The notes beneath the pieces are model-generated. The model ran no database searches. It saw only the letters and a program-made list of their open reading frames with translations, and was not told the DNA's origin. A stretch of DNA of 64,000 nt from Eubacterium sp. 1001713B170207_170306_E7 (lineage in GTDB: Bacteria > Bacillota > Clostridia > Eubacteriales > Eubacteriaceae), in assembly GCF_015547515.1 (NCBI RefSeq), contig NZ_JADMVE010000007.1, positions 1-64,000 of the forward strand, read 5' to 3'. A program made the translations under genes and the position numbers. Of the stretch, positions 43,176 through 53,632 are shown piece after piece; within the stretch, counting starts at the first letter, position 1, and every line of letters starts with the position of its first letter.

Positions 43176-45062
43176 ATGGCAGCAGATATTATTTTACCAA
43201 AGCTAGGAATGGACATGCAGTCCGGAACCATTATGACATGGTATAAAAACGAGGGAGACACTGTTAAAAAGGGGGAACCACTGTTTGAGCTTATGACCGA
43301 TAAGGTTAACATTGAAGTAGAGGCAGAGGACAGCGGGGTTCTTTTAAAGCGCTACTATGAAACAGGGGTAGAGCTGCCCGTGTTTACAGTCATTGGCTGT
43401 ATCGGCGAGGCTGAAGAGCAGGTGCCGGAGCATCAAGCGGTCTCCCCGCTTAACACGATGCAGAGCCCGGGACACCTCACCGATGAGGATCGTGCGGCCC
43501 TGAAGGCCATGCGTAGTTCTACCCGCGAGGGCTTTTCGAGCGTGGGCAAAACCATCCGCGCTACCCCGTCTGCCAGACGCCTGGCGGCCGAGCATAAAAT
43601 CGACCTGTCCAATGTGAGCGGCAGCGGCCCTAAGGGCCGTATCCAGGTAGAGGACATCGAGGCTTTACTGGATGTCTCCAAAAAAGTTGAGAAGACAGAG
43701 GTACCTCAGCAGAAGGTCTTTGCAGAACCCAGGGAAGAAAAAACGGAATTGGAGGCGGTTTTGGACGAAGTGCCTCAGCAGGACGATGAGCCCAAAGAAA
43801 TCGTGGCCGAAGAACCTGAAGAAGCCCCAGTCTCAGAACCCAATCCAGGGATGGCCGGAGCTCTTGATATGACCCTTGAGGATCTGGTGGCTGGAATGGG
43901 CAGCCTTGAAGCCGAGCTTGGCGGTAAAACCCATGAGGGAGATGTTCTGGAAGCGGCAGCGGTGCAGGAGCCGGCCGCCAATATAGAGAAACCGGCAGAG
44001 AAACCAGCGGCCACCCAGGTGTTCAGCGCCTCACCGCTGGCAGAAAAAATGGCCGCGGTCGAGAACATTGATATACACAGCATTTCCGAAGGCAGCGGAC
44101 CTGACGGACGTATCATGAAAGAGGATGTTCTGAAAGCCATGGCCGAAGGCTCAAGCCGTCTTGAAAGCGTGATCGAGGAGGTTCCGGTTCAGGCAGAAGC
44201 TCCCCAGGATGAGGCGGCAGAAGCAGAACCGGCAGCGCTCCAGCCCGAAGTGCCTGAGGAAAAGGCCGTGCCGGATCATGAGGCAGATGAGGAAGTCATT
44301 GTTATGACACTGCCCGAGCCCACCATTGAGATAGCAGAAAGAACAGAAGCGGAAGAAGAAAATCCTCCGGTTAACGGGCGGCTTGAAGCCATGCCTGCCA
44401 AAAGGAGAATCATTGCGGACCGTATGGTTAAGAGCAATCTTGAAAACGTGGTGATCACCCTGACGACCGAGGTGGATATGACTGAGGTTAAAGAGCTGCG
44501 TAAAAAGATCAGCAAAAAGGTCGAAAAGGAAACCGGCTACCGGTGCACCTACACTGATTTCCTGCTGGTTTCCGTTTCAAGGGCTTTAACGGAGCATCCC
44601 TATATCAACAGCAGCCTGTGTGAGGATGGCGTTATATTCCACGATTTTGTCAATCTGGGCATGGCCGTGGGAATGGATGACGGCCTGATCGTCCCTGTTA
44701 TTCGTGACGCCCACAGTGCAAGCTTTTCCGAGATGGTCGAAAAACGCAGCGAGCTGCTCAAGCTGGTCAAAGCCAAAAAGCTGACAGGCGATCATTTTAA
44801 AGACAGCACCTTCACAGTAACCAACCTGGGAATGTACGGTATCCTTGAGTTTACGGCCATCATCAACCAGCCCAACAGCGCGATTTTGAGCGTTGGCGAG
44901 GTGGTGGACAGAGTCCGTATCTATAAAGGAGAGCCGGCCCCGAGATCGGTGATGAAAATCAGCCTGAATCTGGACCACCGTGTGGCAGATGGAATGGCAG
45001 GAGCCAAGTTCCTCCAGACGGTCAAGAGCTACATGGAAAATCCAGCCCTGCTGCTATTCTGA
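43176..45062 (+). CDS. acoC: Acetoin dehydrogenase E2 acetyltransferase with two E3-binding domains
   Basis: 628 residues, longer than the usual 400-450. One lipoyl domain (1-80, lipoyl K43 in TDKVNIE), peripheral-subunit-binding domain 1 at 129-165 (ATPSARRLAAEHKIDL, GSGPKGRI), an acidic linker, a second such domain at 283-321 (ASPLAEKMAAVENIDI, GSGPDGRIMKEDV), another acidic linker and the catalytic domain (about 405-628, DHRVADG with H601 and D605). The 2-domain arrangement is unusual and is discussed as a finding. It transfers acetyl from lipoate to CoA. Confidence 0.88.
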   Translation: MAADIILPKLGMDMQSGTIMTWYKNEGDTVKKGEPLFELMTDKVNIEVEAEDSGVLLKRYYETGVELPVFTVIGCIGEAEEQVPEHQAVSPLNTMQSPGHLTDEDRAALKAMRSSTREGFSSVGKTIRATPSARRLAAEHKIDLSNVSGSGPKGRIQVEDIEALLDVSKKVEKTEVPQQKVFAEPREEKTELEAVLDEVPQQDDEPKEIVAEEPEEAPVSEPNPGMAGALDMTLEDLVAGMGSLEAELGGKTHEGDVLEAAAVQEPAANIEKPAEKPAATQVFSASPLAEKMAAVENIDIHSISEGSGPDGRIMKEDVLKAMAEGSSRLESVIEEVPVQAEAPQDEAAEAEPAALQPEVPEEKAVPDHEADEEVIVMTLPEPTIEIAERTEAEEENPPVNGRLEAMPAKRRIIADRMVKSNLENVVITLTTEVDMTEVKELRKKISKKVEKETGYRCTYTDFLLVSVSRALTEHPYINSSLCEDGVIFHDFVNLGMAVGMDDGLIVPVIRDAHSASFSEMVEKRSELLKLVKAKKLTGDHFKDSTFTVTNLGMYGILEFTAIINQPNSAILSVGEVVDRVRIYKGEPAPRSVMKISLNLDHRVADGMAGAKFLQTVKSYMENPALLLF

Positions 45063-45087
45063 ATTCATATAGAAAGAGTCAGAGAAA

Positions 45088-46512
45088 ATGAGTGAGAGTA
45101 AAGATTTTAAACATTATGACCTGGTGGTACTTGGAGGCGGATTTGGCGGTTACACCGCAGCGGTCCGCGCCGCCCAGCTTGGAAAGAAGGCCGCGGTAAT
45201 CGAGGAAGACCGCCTTGGCGGCACCTGCCTGAATGTCGGCTGTATTCCCACCAAATTCATGCTTCAGAACGCAAAGATAATCAAGGCCTGTGACGGCGCG
45301 GCAAGGCGCGGCGTTGTCATGTCACAGCCAAGTGTCAACATGGCTCAGATGATAAAAAATAAGGATGAAAAGGTCCGCCGGCTGGGTAACGGCATCAAAA
45401 TGCTGCTGAAAAGCAATGGCGTGGACGTCTATCAGGGAACCGGAGAAGTCTTTCCGGATTATTCCGCTAAAATAACAGACATGGAGGGCGGCGAGGAGGT
45501 CATTGGCTGGGAAAAGCTGATCATCGCCACCGGCTCCAATCCGGCCGTTCCCGATTTGTTTAAGGATATTCCGGGGCTGTTGACCAACCGCGAAGCCCTG
45601 AACCTTCCTTACCTGCCCAAGGAGCTCATCATCGTGGGCGGTGGTGTGGTAGGCTGTGAGTTTGCCACCATTTTCAGTATCTTTGGCACTAAGGTGACCA
45701 TGCTGCAAAACGGCAGCAGCCTGATCAACGGATTTGACAAGGAAGGGACCGCCTGTGTTGAGGAAAGCCTGGTTAAAAACGGCGTCACCATTCATTACAA
45801 CGCTTTTGTACGGGATATTTATAAGGATTCCGCGTCAAACTTCCATCTGGAGGTTGAAATGCGCAACGAGGAACAGCCAAAAAGTTTTTGCTGCGCCGAT
45901 GTGCTCATGGCCACAGGCCGCTGCGCGAACCTGAAAGGACTGGACAGCCTGAATCTTGAGCTTGACCGGGGATGGGTGGATGTCAATGATTATCTGGAAA
46001 CCTCTGTGCCCGATGTCTATGCCATCGGAGACGTGACCGCCAAATCCCACTTGGCACATGGCGCATCCGCCATGGCCATGCGTGCCGTTGAGAACATGTT
46101 TGGCGGTAAACCCACCAGAATGAACTACAGCCTGATTCCCTCCTGTGTTTATACCCTTCCCGAGGTGGCCTCGGTCGGTATGCGGGAGGAGGCCGCGCGA
46201 GAAGCCTATCCAAACGTCCGCGTAGGAAGCTTTCCCATGAGTGCCAGCGGACGAGCGCTGATCCGTGATGAAAGCCAGGGCTTTGTCAAGGTTATCACCG
46301 AGGATAAATACGGTGAGATTCTGGGGATACATGTTGCCGGTCCAGGCGCCACCGAGCTCATTACCCAGGCCGAAACCATAATGGCTTTAGAAGGAACCAT
46401 TGAGGATATGTGCCGGATTATCTACCCGCATCCCACCATCTCCGAAGCCTTGTTTGAGGCTGCGATGGATACCTTTGGCATGTCCATTCATCTGCCAAAG
46501 AAGGAAGCATAG
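45088..46512 (+). CDS. acoL: Dihydrolipoamide dehydrogenase (E3)
   Basis: 474 residues. FAD fold GGGFGGYTAAVRAAQLG, redox disulfide GGTCLNVGCIPTK, NAD fold IIVGGGVVGCEFATIF and the C-terminal base HPTISE are all intact. Reoxidises E2 lipoate. No stand-alone lipoate ligase follows, so lipoylation must use enzymes elsewhere. Confidence 0.95.
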   Translation: MSESKDFKHYDLVVLGGGFGGYTAAVRAAQLGKKAAVIEEDRLGGTCLNVGCIPTKFMLQNAKIIKACDGAARRGVVMSQPSVNMAQMIKNKDEKVRRLGNGIKMLLKSNGVDVYQGTGEVFPDYSAKITDMEGGEEVIGWEKLIIATGSNPAVPDLFKDIPGLLTNREALNLPYLPKELIIVGGGVVGCEFATIFSIFGTKVTMLQNGSSLINGFDKEGTACVEESLVKNGVTIHYNAFVRDIYKDSASNFHLEVEMRNEEQPKSFCCADVLMATGRCANLKGLDSLNLELDRGWVDVNDYLETSVPDVYAIGDVTAKSHLAHGASAMAMRAVENMFGGKPTRMNYSLIPSCVYTLPEVASVGMREEAAREAYPNVRVGSFPMSASGRALIRDESQGFVKVITEDKYGEILGIHVAGPGATELITQAETIMALEGTIEDMCRIIYPHPTISEALFEAAMDTFGMSIHLPKKEA

Positions 46513-46519
46513 AAAGCCT

Positions 46520-46891
46520 ATGAGAACACTGGGAAACATTATCTGGTTTCTGTTTGGCGGACTGTTCTGCGCCCTTGGCTGGGTGATTTCCGGCATCATC
46601 TGCTGTGTGACCATCATTGGGATACCAGTAGGATTACAGGCCTTTAAATTCGCCAGCTTTGTGCTCTGGCCCTTTGGGCGGGACATTGATTTCAGCGGAA
46701 TGGGCACCGGCTCTTTTCTGGTAAATGTCCTCTGGATCATCTTTTTTGGCTGGGAGCTGGCGCTGGCGTCACTGGCCTTTGGCCTTCTCTACTGCGTCAC
46801 CATTGTGGGAATTCCCTTCGGACTTCAGCATTTTAAATTTATGAAGCTGGCGCTGATGCCCTTCGGCGCAGAAATTATTACAATTGATTGA
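46520..46891 (+). CDS. YccF-family membrane protein
   Basis: 123 residues from ATG 46520, 8 bp after acoL. Two repeats of the YccF hydrophobic motif with TIIGIPVGLQAFKF and TIVGIPFGLQHFKF, each followed by the PFG turn, give a tandem hairpin membrane topology. The function is not established; probably shares the aco transcript by position only. Confidence 0.85.
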   Translation: MRTLGNIIWFLFGGLFCALGWVISGIICCVTIIGIPVGLQAFKFASFVLWPFGRDIDFSGMGTGSFLVNVLWIIFFGWELALASLAFGLLYCVTIVGIPFGLQHFKFMKLALMPFGAEIITID

Positions 46892-46978
46892 CGATTACCA
46901 GAAAATACAGGCTGAAAAGGGCTTGACAAAGCGCGATTAACGGATAAACTATATACATTAACTCATCAAGGAGGAAAA

Positions 46979-48517
46979 ATGGCAGAAAGAGAAACAATTC
47001 TGATCATCGATTTTGGTGCCCAGTATAATCAGCTCATCGCCCGACGGGTGCGTGAAGCCAGAGTTTATTCTGAAGTGGTACCCTACGATGTATCCATTGA
47101 GAGAATTAAGGAAATCAATCCAAAGGGGATCATCTTTACAGGGGGACCTTCCAGCGTCCATGAAGAAGGCGCTCCAAGGTGTAACCCTGATATCTATACG
47201 CTGGGAATTCCAGTATTGGGAATCTGCTATGGCGCGCAGCTTATGGCCCAGCAGCTGAGGGGAACTACCGACTCGGCAGAGATTCGCGAGTATGGCAAAA
47301 AGGCTGTGAAAATCGGGAAATCGGACAGCCTGCTGTTTAAGGATGTCCTGGACAACTCCATTGTCTGGATGAGTCATACAAACTATATTGCCCAGGTGCC
47401 CGACGGTTTTGAAATTACAGCTACAACGGAAACCTGTCCGGTGGCCGCCATGGAAAACGCCGGAGCGAAAATGTACGCCGTACAGTTTCATCCCGAAGTG
47501 GAGCACAGCCAATACGGAAAAGAGCTGCTGCGTAACTTTATCTATGATGTCTGCGGCTGTCAGGGCCTGTGGACCATGGAAAACTTTATCGAAGAACAGA
47601 CAAAAGCCATCCGCGAACGGGTTGGCGATAAGAAGGTGCTCTGTGCCCTGAGCGGTGGTGTGGATTCCTCTGTAGCCTCCACGCTTGTGCACCGTGCCAT
47701 CGGCGACCAGCTGACCTGTATTTTTGTTGATCACGGCCTGCTGCGTAAAGATGAAGGTGATCAGGTAGAAGAGATTTTCAAAAACCGTTTTAAAATGAAC
47801 TTTATCCGTGTAAACTGTGAGGACCGTTTCCTCGGGAAGCTGGCCGGTGCAGACGATCCTGAGCGCAAGCGCAAGATCATCGGCGAAGAGTTTATCCGTG
47901 TTTTTGAGGAAGAATCCAGCAAACTAAAAAATATCGACTATCTGCTCCAGGGAACCATTTATCCAGACGTTATTGAAAGCGGCACCAAAAATGCCGCAGT
48001 GATCAAAAGCCATCACAACGTCGGCGGTTTGCCGGAGGATGTGGATTTTGAGCTCATCGAACCTCTCCGTAACCTTTTTAAGGATGAAGTCCGCGAGCTT
48101 GGCGAAGAGCTCGGTCTCGACCATGACCTCGTATGGCGGCAGCCATTCCCAGGCCCAGGCCTGGCTATCCGCGTTATGGGTGAAGTCACCAAGGAAAAGC
48201 TGGATCTGCTGCGTGAAGCTGATTTTGTATTCCGCGATGAAATCGCAAAGGCTGGTCTGGATGAAGAAATCTGGCAGTACTTTGCCGTTCTCCCCGGAAA
48301 CCGCAGTGTCGGCGTCATGGGCGATGAACGCACCTATGATTATACCGTTGGCCTGAGAGCCGTTACCTCCGTTGACGGCATGACCTCCGACTGGGCGAGA
48401 ATCCCCTTTGATGTGCTGGAGTCCATCTCCACCCGCATCGTCAATGAAGTTCCTCACGTTAACCGAATCGTGTACGATATTACAAGCAAGCCCCCATCAA
48501 CGATTGAGTGGGAGTAA
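46979..48517 (+). CDS. guaA: GMP synthase (glutamine-hydrolysing)
   Basis: 512 residues. Amidotransferase domain (nucleophile in [17 protein letters not shown]), ATP-pyrophosphatase loop [11 protein letters not shown] near 223, and C-terminal dimerisation domain ending KPPSTIEWE. Makes GMP from XMP. Strong AAGGAGG ribosome site and a TTGACA promoter near 46923; no guanine riboswitch is seen. guaB is elsewhere in the window on the other strand. Confidence 0.95.
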   Translation: MAERETILIIDFGAQYNQLIARRVREARVYSEVVPYDVSIERIKEINPKGIIFTGGPSSVHEEGAPRCNPDIYTLGIPVLGICYGAQLMAQQLRGTTDSAEIREYGKKAVKIGKSDSLLFKDVLDNSIVWMSHTNYIAQVPDGFEITATTETCPVAAMENAGAKMYAVQFHPEVEHSQYGKELLRNFIYDVCGCQGLWTMENFIEEQTKAIRERVGDKKVLCALSGGVDSSVASTLVHRAIGDQLTCIFVDHGLLRKDEGDQVEEIFKNRFKMNFIRVNCEDRFLGKLAGADDPERKRKIIGEEFIRVFEEESSKLKNIDYLLQGTIYPDVIESGTKNAAVIKSHHNVGGLPEDVDFELIEPLRNLFKDEVRELGEELGLDHDLVWRQPFPGPGLAIRVMGEVTKEKLDLLREADFVFRDEIAKAGLDEEIWQYFAVLPGNRSVGVMGDERTYDYTVGLRAVTSVDGMTSDWARIPFDVLESISTRIVNEVPHVNRIVYDITSKPPSTIEWE

Positions 48518-48522
48518 GCATC

Positions 48523-48571
48523 AAAGCCCTCTAAAAGCTTCATACATAAGCTTTTAGAGGGCTTTTTTTAT
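48523..48571 (+). terminator. Terminator after guaA
   Basis: AAGCCCTCTAAAAGCTT and AAGCTTTTAGAGGGCTT form a perfect 17-bp stem with a 7-base loop and T-run. Confidence 0.92.
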
Positions 48572-48734
48572 TGCATGAAATTCAGGTTGTTTTAACGAAG
48601 TCAAAAAATTAACCGGTCTCAGCAGACATATTTATTTTTTCTTAATGTCTTTTTTTAATTCTATACACTTTATTTATATCAAAACAGATAGAATAAACTC
48701 GCAGTATCAAATATGCAACAGGAGGAATAAAAAA

Positions 48735-48851
48735 ATGATGGATGTAATGATGGTAGGGACATTAATTGTCTGTATCGCTTCAATGATAGGCTTTACTGTT
48801 TTTTGCAGTAAGCAGGTGGACAAGAAAAGTCCTGTCAAAAAGGAGGAATAA
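48735..48851 (+). CDS. Unnamed membrane microprotein before kdpF
   Basis: 38 residues from ATG 48735 with CAGGAGGAAT upstream: one membrane helix (MVGTLIVCIASMIGFTVF) then a charged tail with KQVDKKSPVKKEE. Its stop is 3 bp before kdpF. It is not a classical Kdp subunit, but the ribosome site and operon position argue for real translation and a Kdp-linked role. Confidence 0.6.
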   Translation: MMDVMMVGTLIVCIASMIGFTVFCSKQVDKKSPVKKEE

Positions 48852-48854
48852 AAA

Positions 48855-48932
48855 ATGCTGGTACTTGGAATTATTATTGTGGCAATGTTTGGTTATCTTA
48901 CCTATGCACTCATAAATCCGGAGAAATTTTAA
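48855..48932 (+). CDS. kdpF: KdpF small subunit of the potassium pump
   Basis: 25 residues (MLVLGIIIVAMFGYLTYALI then NPEKF), a single hydrophobic helix with the NPEKF end characteristic of KdpF. AAAGGAGGAATAAAAA upstream. Stabilises the KdpFABC complex in other bacteria. Confidence 0.85.
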   Translation: MLVLGIIIVAMFGYLTYALINPEKF

Positions 48933-48990
48933 AAATAAAATATTGCTGAGATAGCAGCAGGAAAACTAAAAAGAGATGAAGGAGTATTAA

Positions 48991-50676
48991 ATGTTACAAG
49001 TTGCTTTAACTTTAGCATTGTTTGTGATTATTATTTTTCCATTGGGAACTTACATTTATCACATCGCAACCAATCAAAAGACCTTTGCGGATCCGGTCTT
49101 TGACAGAGTTGACAATGCCATTTATAAAGTGTGTGGCGTCGATATGAACCGGCAGATGAACTGGAAACAGTACGCTGTTGCGCTGGTCGTCACCAATGCT
49201 TTTATGATTTTTATTGGATACATTATTTTAAGAATTCAGTTTTTACCTGTATTCAATCCAAATGGGATTGAGGGGATGGAAGCCAGTTTGTCATTTAACA
49301 CGATCATTAGTTTTATGACAAATACAAACCTTCAGCATTACTCAGGTGAATCTGGCCTCTCCTATTTAAGCCAAATGCTTGTCATTATTTATATGATGTT
49401 TGTTTCTGCGGCATCGGGCTATGGGGTCTGTGTGGCCTTTATCAGAGGTCTTGCTGGCGGTAGGGATGGCCGAAAAGCGATGGGGAATTTTTACGCGGAT
49501 CTTATCCGCATTACCACCCGCGTCTTATTGCCATTATCCATTATTTTGGGGACTTTCCTTATTTCACAGGGAGTTCCACAGACCCTGCTGGGAACTGCAA
49601 CGGTTGCTTCACTGGAAGGTGGTCTGCAGGATATTGCTCGCGGACCAGTTGCGGCGCTTGAAATTATCAAGCATTTAGGCACAAACGGTGGTGGTTTCCT
49701 TGGTGCGAACTCATCGACACCCATTGAAAACCCGACGATTTTAACAAATATCTGTGAATTATTGTCAATGATGATCATTCCGGGCGCTCTGGTCGTTGCC
49801 TTTGGTCTCATGATCAAGGACAAAAAGCAGGGATGGATGGTTTTTGGAGCGATGGCCATTATTTTCATTATTGGCCTTGGCGTATGCATGACGGCTGAAC
49901 ATGCGGGCAACCCGGCACTGGCTGAAGTCGGCTTAAATCAGAGCATGGGCAATTTTGAAGGCAAGGAAGTCCGCTTTGGAATTGACCAGTCCGCATTGTT
50001 CACAACAGTCACCACCTCATTTACAACAGGTACAGTTAACAACATGCACGATTCCCTGACCCCTCTGGGCGGTATGGTTCCGCTGCTTCACATGATGTTA
50101 AACTGTGTGTTTGGCGGTGAGGGCGTCGGATTGATGAACATTTTGACCTATGCCGTGCTGACAGTGTTTATCTGCGGGCTGATGGTTGGCCGTACACCTG
50201 AATTTTTAACAAAAAAAATTGAAAGCAGGGAAGTGAAACTGGCGGCGCTGGTGATTATTATCCATCCGCTGCTGATTTTAGGCTTTTCGGCCCTGGCGGT
50301 ATCGGTACAGGCTGGTCTTGACGGCATCACCAATCCAGGTTTCCACGGATTAGCTCAGGTGCTTTATGAATATGCTTCTTCGGCCGCCAACAATGGCTCG
50401 GGCTTTGAAGGACTGGCTGATAACTCTGTGTTCTGGAATGTTACAGCCGGCCTGGCAATGTTCTTTGGCCGTTATCTGGCGATCATTCTTCAGCTGGCCT
50501 TTGCAAGCTCCCTGATGAATAAAACGTCTGTCAGCGTAAGCGCAGGCACGATGAAAACAAACAATACGATGTTCATGATTTTACTGGTTTTGATCGTCTA
50601 TGTCGTCGGCGCGCTGACATTCTTCCCAGCTCTGGCACTTGGACCAATTGCAGAGCATCTTACATTGTGGTTCTAA
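48991..50676 (+). CDS. kdpA: Potassium-transporting ATPase subunit KdpA
   Basis: 561 residues, around ten membrane helices. Selectivity-filter-like loops read TNTNLQHYSGE near 110, HLGTNGGGFLGANS near 230, TTSFTTGTVNNMHDSL near 345 and ASSAANNGSGFEGL near 470, the four quasi-symmetric KdpA filter segments. Channel-like subunit of the high-affinity K+ pump. Confidence 0.95.
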   Translation: MLQVALTLALFVIIIFPLGTYIYHIATNQKTFADPVFDRVDNAIYKVCGVDMNRQMNWKQYAVALVVTNAFMIFIGYIILRIQFLPVFNPNGIEGMEASLSFNTIISFMTNTNLQHYSGESGLSYLSQMLVIIYMMFVSAASGYGVCVAFIRGLAGGRDGRKAMGNFYADLIRITTRVLLPLSIILGTFLISQGVPQTLLGTATVASLEGGLQDIARGPVAALEIIKHLGTNGGGFLGANSSTPIENPTILTNICELLSMMIIPGALVVAFGLMIKDKKQGWMVFGAMAIIFIIGLGVCMTAEHAGNPALAEVGLNQSMGNFEGKEVRFGIDQSALFTTVTTSFTTGTVNNMHDSLTPLGGMVPLLHMMLNCVFGGEGVGLMNILTYAVLTVFICGLMVGRTPEFLTKKIESREVKLAALVIIIHPLLILGFSALAVSVQAGLDGITNPGFHGLAQVLYEYASSAANNGSGFEGLADNSVFWNVTAGLAMFFGRYLAIILQLAFASSLMNKTSVSVSAGTMKTNNTMFMILLVLIVYVVGALTFFPALALGPIAEHLTLWF

Positions 50677-50693
50677 TAAAGGAAGGATTATAA

Positions 50694-52766
50694 ATGAGTA
50701 AACAAGAAAAACAAACGAAATTTATAACAAGCGACATACTCAAAGATGCCTTGATTGGATCGGTTAAAAAACTAAATCCGGCCTATATGATTAAAAATCC
50801 AGTGATGTTTGTTGTTGAAATTGGATTTTTTATCTCACTGGTACTGACCATTTTTCCGACCTTATTTGGAGACATTGGGGATATCAGTCATTTAAGGCTC
50901 TATAATGGTATTGTTGCAGTTATTTTACTGATTACGGTTCTTTTTGCAAACTTTGCTGAATCGGTGGCTGAAGGACGTGGCCGGGCGCAGGCAGAATCAT
51001 TAAAGAAAACTAAAAAAGATACACAGGCCAGAGTGATAAAAGCAGATGGAAGTGAAGAAACGCTGAGCTCAAATGAGCTTAAGAAGGGCGATGTGGTACT
51101 TGTCAAAGCAGGTGAGATGATTCCGAATGATGGCGAGGTCATCGAAGGGATCGCTTCAGTGGACGAGTCGGCGATTACCGGTGAATCAGCACCGGTCGTA
51201 CGCGAAGCAGGGGGTGACTTTGCTTCTGTCACCGGAGGCACAACCGTTGTCAGTGACTGGTTGAAAATTAGGATCACAGCAGACCCGGGCGAATCCTTTT
51301 TAGATAAAATGATCAAGCTGGTCGAAGGCGCGTCGCGTCAGAAAACACCCAATGAGATTGCCCTGACAACACTTTTAGTTGGGTTAACCATTATCTTTTT
51401 ATTAGTCATTGTCACGTTATATCCGCTTGCGGGCTATTCAGGGGTTCAGATTCCGATTTCGACCATGATTGCCCTGGCGGTTTGCCTGATACCAACGACC
51501 ATTGGTGCACTGCTTTCCGCGATTGGCATTGCCGGAATGGACCGTGTTACCCGGTTTAATGTCATTGCAATGTCCGGTAAGGCCGTTGAAGCCTGCGGAG
51601 ATGTCAATACAATGATCTTGGATAAAACAGGGACAATTACCTATGGTAACCGCTTAGCGGCAGATTTTATCCCTGTTGGGACAGAAAGCAAAAGTGATTT
51701 GACGGATTACGCTGTCATGTGCTCGATCAATGATGAGACACCGGAAGGCAAATCAACCGTTGAATTGGGCAAAGAGCTTAATACAAAGGGAGTAACAGAG
51801 GAAGCTAAAAATGCAGCGTTCATTGAATTCTCTGCTCAAACCCGGATGAGTGGTATAGATCTGCCGGATGGTACAACAATTCGCAAAGGAGCTTCAGACG
51901 CCATTATAGAACGCGTCAAAAAAATGGGCGGTGTCATTCCAGGAGACCTTGAAGAAACCGTAAATCATGTTGCGGGTCTGGGCGGCACACCCCTGGTGGT
52001 ATGTGTGGATGAGCGTATTTACGGGGTTATTTACCTGAAGGATACGGTTAAGCCCGGACTGGTAGAACGCTTTGCCCGTCTCCGCCAGATGGGGATTAAG
52101 ACCGTTATGTGCACTGGAGATAATCCCTTGACAGCGGCCACCATCGCGAAGGAAGCAGGTGTTGACAGCTTTATCGCAGAATGTAAGCCAGAAGATAAGA
52201 TTGACGCTATCAAAAAAGAACAGGCTGAAGGAAAGCTGGTCGCGATGACCGGCGACGGGACAAATGATGCCCCGGCGCTGGCGCAGGCAGATGTCGGCCT
52301 GGCCATGAACAGTGGGACAACGGCTGCAAAAGAAGCTGCCAATATGGTGGATCTTGATTCAAATCCAACCAAGATTCTTGAAGTTGTTGAGATAGGAAAG
52401 CAGCTGTTAATTACACGCGGCGCCTTAACAACCTTTAGCATTGCCAATGACATCGCTAAATACTTTGCGATCATTCCCGCAATGTTCACCTTGGCAATCC
52501 CTCAGATGCAGATTCTCAACATCATGCGTTTGTCGACGCCCTACAGCGCTATTTTAGCCGCGTTAATTTTTAATGCGGTGATTATTCCGCTGTTAATTCC
52601 GCTGGCAATGCGCGGTGTCAAGTATAAGCCCATGAAATCAGAGTCAATGCTGCTGCGCAATATTTTGATTTATGGTCTTGGCGGTGTGGTGGTCCCCTTT
52701 ATAGGAATAAAACTCATAGACCTGATCATCGCGCCATTGGTTATGGCGATCGGGCTCGGAATATAA
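50694..52766 (+). CDS. kdpB: Potassium-transporting ATPase subunit KdpB
   Basis: 690 residues. P-type ATPase core: [10 protein letters not shown], phosphorylation site [25 protein letters not shown] hinge and the family [10 protein letters not shown] nucleotide domain. Energises KdpFABC by hydrolysing ATP. Confidence 0.96.
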   Translation: MSKQEKQTKFITSDILKDALIGSVKKLNPAYMIKNPVMFVVEIGFFISLVLTIFPTLFGDIGDISHLRLYNGIVAVILLITVLFANFAESVAEGRGRAQAESLKKTKKDTQARVIKADGSEETLSSNELKKGDVVLVKAGEMIPNDGEVIEGIASVDESAITGESAPVVREAGGDFASVTGGTTVVSDWLKIRITADPGESFLDKMIKLVEGASRQKTPNEIALTTLLVGLTIIFLLVIVTLYPLAGYSGVQIPISTMIALAVCLIPTTIGALLSAIGIAGMDRVTRFNVIAMSGKAVEACGDVNTMILDKTGTITYGNRLAADFIPVGTESKSDLTDYAVMCSINDETPEGKSTVELGKELNTKGVTEEAKNAAFIEFSAQTRMSGIDLPDGTTIRKGASDAIIERVKKMGGVIPGDLEETVNHVAGLGGTPLVVCVDERIYGVIYLKDTVKPGLVERFARLRQMGIKTVMCTGDNPLTAATIAKEAGVDSFIAECKPEDKIDAIKKEQAEGKLVAMTGDGTNDAPALAQADVGLAMNSGTTAAKEAANMVDLDSNPTKILEVVEIGKQLLITRGALTTFSIANDIAKYFAIIPAMFTLAIPQMQILNIMRLSTPYSAILAALIFNAVIIPLLIPLAMRGVKYKPMKSESMLLRNILIYGLGGVVVPFIGIKLIDLIIAPLVMAIGLGI

Positions 52767-52782
52767 GAAAGGATTGGTTTAA

Positions 52783-53427
52783 ATGAAAGAAATCATCACG
52801 ACAAATTTAAAGCCGGCTTTATTGGTGACCGTTGTTTTGCTGCTGATATGCGGCTTGCTTTACCCACTCGCGCTGACGGGGATTGGACAGCTTGCCTTTA
52901 ATCATCAGGCGAATGGCAGTATTATCAGTGTGAATGGCAGGGAAGTGGGAGCAGAACATGTGGGTCAGCAGTTTACAGAGCCGTATTTCCTGAAGGGACG
53001 TGTCTCTGCCTATAATTACAATACTTACACCGAGGAAGACCTGCAGGTGGATCCGGAGACAGGCGAGGCGAACTATACAGGCGTCGCCTCCGGCGGTTCA
53101 AACTATGGAAACAGCAATCCTGAGCTGCAGGCCCGGGTGGAAGAAAGCATCAATGAATTTTTGGCGGCCAATCCAGGTGTCCGGCGCGAGGATATTCCGG
53201 CAGACCTGATGACAGCGTCGGGCTCAGGTCTTGACCCGGATATCTCACCAGCCTCGGCTGAGATACAGGTTCCGTCTGTTTCAAAAGCGAGCGGTATTCC
53301 TGAGGATGAGCTGCGGCAAATAATTGCAGACAATACGGAAGGTAAGTTCTTGGGTATTTTTGGTCAGGACCGTGTGAATGTGTTAAAAGTAAATATTGAG
53401 ATTGCTCAAAAAATGGGCCTTCTGTAA
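52783..53427 (+). CDS. kdpC: Potassium-transporting ATPase subunit KdpC
   Basis: 214 residues, one N-terminal membrane helix (LLVTVVLLLICGLLYPLAL) and the conserved GSNYGNSNPEL and ASGSGLDPDISPASA segments. KdpD and KdpE are not encoded here, so the regulator lies elsewhere or is different. Confidence 0.95.
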   Translation: MKEIITTNLKPALLVTVVLLLICGLLYPLALTGIGQLAFNHQANGSIISVNGREVGAEHVGQQFTEPYFLKGRVSAYNYNTYTEEDLQVDPETGEANYTGVASGGSNYGNSNPELQARVEESINEFLAANPGVRREDIPADLMTASGSGLDPDISPASAEIQVPSVSKASGIPEDELRQIIADNTEGKFLGIFGQDRVNVLKVNIEIAQKMGLL

Positions 53428-53479
53428 AAAGGATCGAACATTATCAGGATCATTACAATGCTCTAAACATTAAATCGGA

Positions 53480-53527
53480 AAGCCGTATATAAGCTGGAAT
53501 TTTTTCGGCAGGCATATACGGCTTTTG
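53480..53527 (+). terminator. Terminator after kdpC
   Basis: AAGCCGTATAT pairs with ATATACGGCTT across a 23-base loop and is followed by TT-rich sequence. Moderate strength. Confidence 0.55.
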
Positions 53528-53548
53528 TGATTTTTTTGAAAAAACCCC

Positions 53549-53579
53549 TTGACTTGAAGTGAACTCCAAGTGCTAAGCT
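53549..53579 (+). promoter_or_regulatory. MerR-type promoter/operator with 19-bp spacer
   Basis: TTGACT (53549-53554) and TAAGCT (53574-53579) are 19 bp apart, and the spacer region holds the palindrome ACTTGAAGTGAACTCCAAGT (53552-53571). This is the layout MerR-family activators of the AdhR type use on aldo/keto reductase genes. No merR gene is adjacent. Confidence 0.65.
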
Positions 53580-53632
53580 AAGTATTGTAGAAAAGCGTGA
53601 ATAAAATGACGATAAGATCAAAAGGAGTTAAA

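Noticed and set aside
48572-48734. c-di-AMP (ydaO) riboswitch before kdp
   Set aside because: The 163-bp leader lacks the conserved ydaO blocks; it is AT-rich with no comparable stems.
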